Part shown: positions 4,978 to 5,173 of the stretch, piece by piece
How positions within the stretch are numbered: position 1 is the stretch's first letter
Layout of the letters: each line of letters starts with the position of its first letter
Origin: an uncultured Bacilli bacterium
GTDB lineage: Bacteria; Bacillota_I; Bacilli_A; RF39; UBA660
Reading direction: 5' to 3'
DNA length: 5,173 nucleotides
Assembly: GCA_944359595.1 (NCBI GenBank)
Contig: CALVSV010000058.1
Span: forward strand, 1-5,173
Notes under the pieces: generated by a model
Told to the model about the DNA's origin: nothing
The model's input: only the letters and a program-made list of their open reading frames with translations
Databases searched by the model: none
Program-made: the position numbers and the translations under genes

Positions 4978-5173
4978 TTTATATATTCAAACTCCTCAAA
5001 TATTTGAATAATTTTATCCTCTGTAATTTGTTCATCGTTTTCTTTAGTCAATATATCTTTAATTTCTTTATTTTGCATTATTAACAATGATGGAACTCCA
5101 TTTAAATTAGCATTCAATGAATCATCATAATATTTATTTTGTAATTCTTTTAGTAATTCTTTACTATAGTTAT
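4974..5173 (-). CDS. C-terminal end of a probable thioredoxin-fold protein
   Basis: Sixty-five codons and a TGA stop are visible on the minus strand; the start lies beyond the right edge. LNGVPSLLIMQNKEI (residues 23-37 of the fragment) resembles the cis-proline strand of thioredoxin-like proteins (GVPTLI followed by a turn and another strand), and the final ITEDKIIQIFEEFEYI fits their C-terminal helix. The CxxC active site, if present, would be upstream of the window, so redox activity cannot be judged. The stop overlaps the trmL start by ATGA, so the two genes form one transcription unit. Another small alpha/beta protein is possible; only the fold-level resemblance is visible. Confidence 0.55.
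   Translation of the reverse strand, partial: NYSKELLKELQNKYYDDSLNANLNGVPSLLIMQNKEIKDILTKENDEQITEDKIIQIFEEFEYIK

Noticed and set aside
1..5173. Alternative genetic code, with TGA as Trp as in Mollicutes
   Set aside because: TGA ends yqfC, yqfD and the gene before trmL exactly where the next gene starts, and Trp is encoded by TGG.
1..5173. CRISPR array, tRNA, rRNA, riboswitch or defence/toxin system
   Set aside because: No regularly spaced direct repeats, no cloverleaf or rRNA stretch and no conserved riboswitch core were seen, and all intergenic gaps other than 4294-4461 are under 100 bases.

Overview
This window is very AT-rich (roughly four fifths A+T by eye) and comes from a low-GC Gram-positive bacterium. 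Three things support this: the strong AGGTGA/GGAGG-type ribosome binding sites, the adjacent spore-coat/engulfment genes yqfC and yqfD, and homologues typical of Bacilli/Clostridia. TGA acts as a stop codon (ends of yqfC, yqfD and the gene upstream of trmL) and TGG encodes Trp, so the standard bacterial code applies rather than the Mycoplasma code. An uncultured gut Bacilli/Clostridia-type spore former is a reasonable guess, but that is inference.

Left block, minus strand, read right to left from 2425 to 1: a tight operon yqfC - yqfD - vanZ-like - ybeY (cut by the left edge). The first two junctions are 4 and 6 bases, and in both the upstream stop codon TGA lies inside the next gene's ribosome binding site. 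In Bacillus subtilis yqfC-yqfD is followed by phoH, yqfF and then ybeY. Here a VanZ-family membrane protein gene occupies the place of phoH-yqfF.

Centre, plus strand, 2432 to 3594: a divergently transcribed patatin-like lipid hydrolase gene with an intact Ser/Asp dyad. Its predicted promoter is so close that the leader would be only about a dozen bases. Its stop codon runs into the T-tract of a terminator serving the converging unit.

Right block, minus strand, 4337 to 3593: a two-gene unit with its own well-formed promoter. It encodes a short single-stranded DNA-binding protein without the usual acidic tip, overlapped by an unrecognised 107-residue acidic protein whose ribosome binding site is written in the ssb codons. 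Further right, trmL (tRNA wobble-base 2'-O-methyltransferase) is ATGA-coupled to the end of a probable thioredoxin-fold gene cut by the right edge.

Between trmL and ssb lies the most striking non-coding structure: a perfect 24-base inverted repeat (29 paired bases with one bulge) enclosing a second terminator-like hairpin. It abuts the ssb -35 box. It could be a small palindromic mobile element (MITE-like), an elaborate terminator/insulator, or both. I found no CRISPR array, tRNA, rRNA or insertion-sequence gene, and nothing that clearly amounts to a new defence or mobile system.
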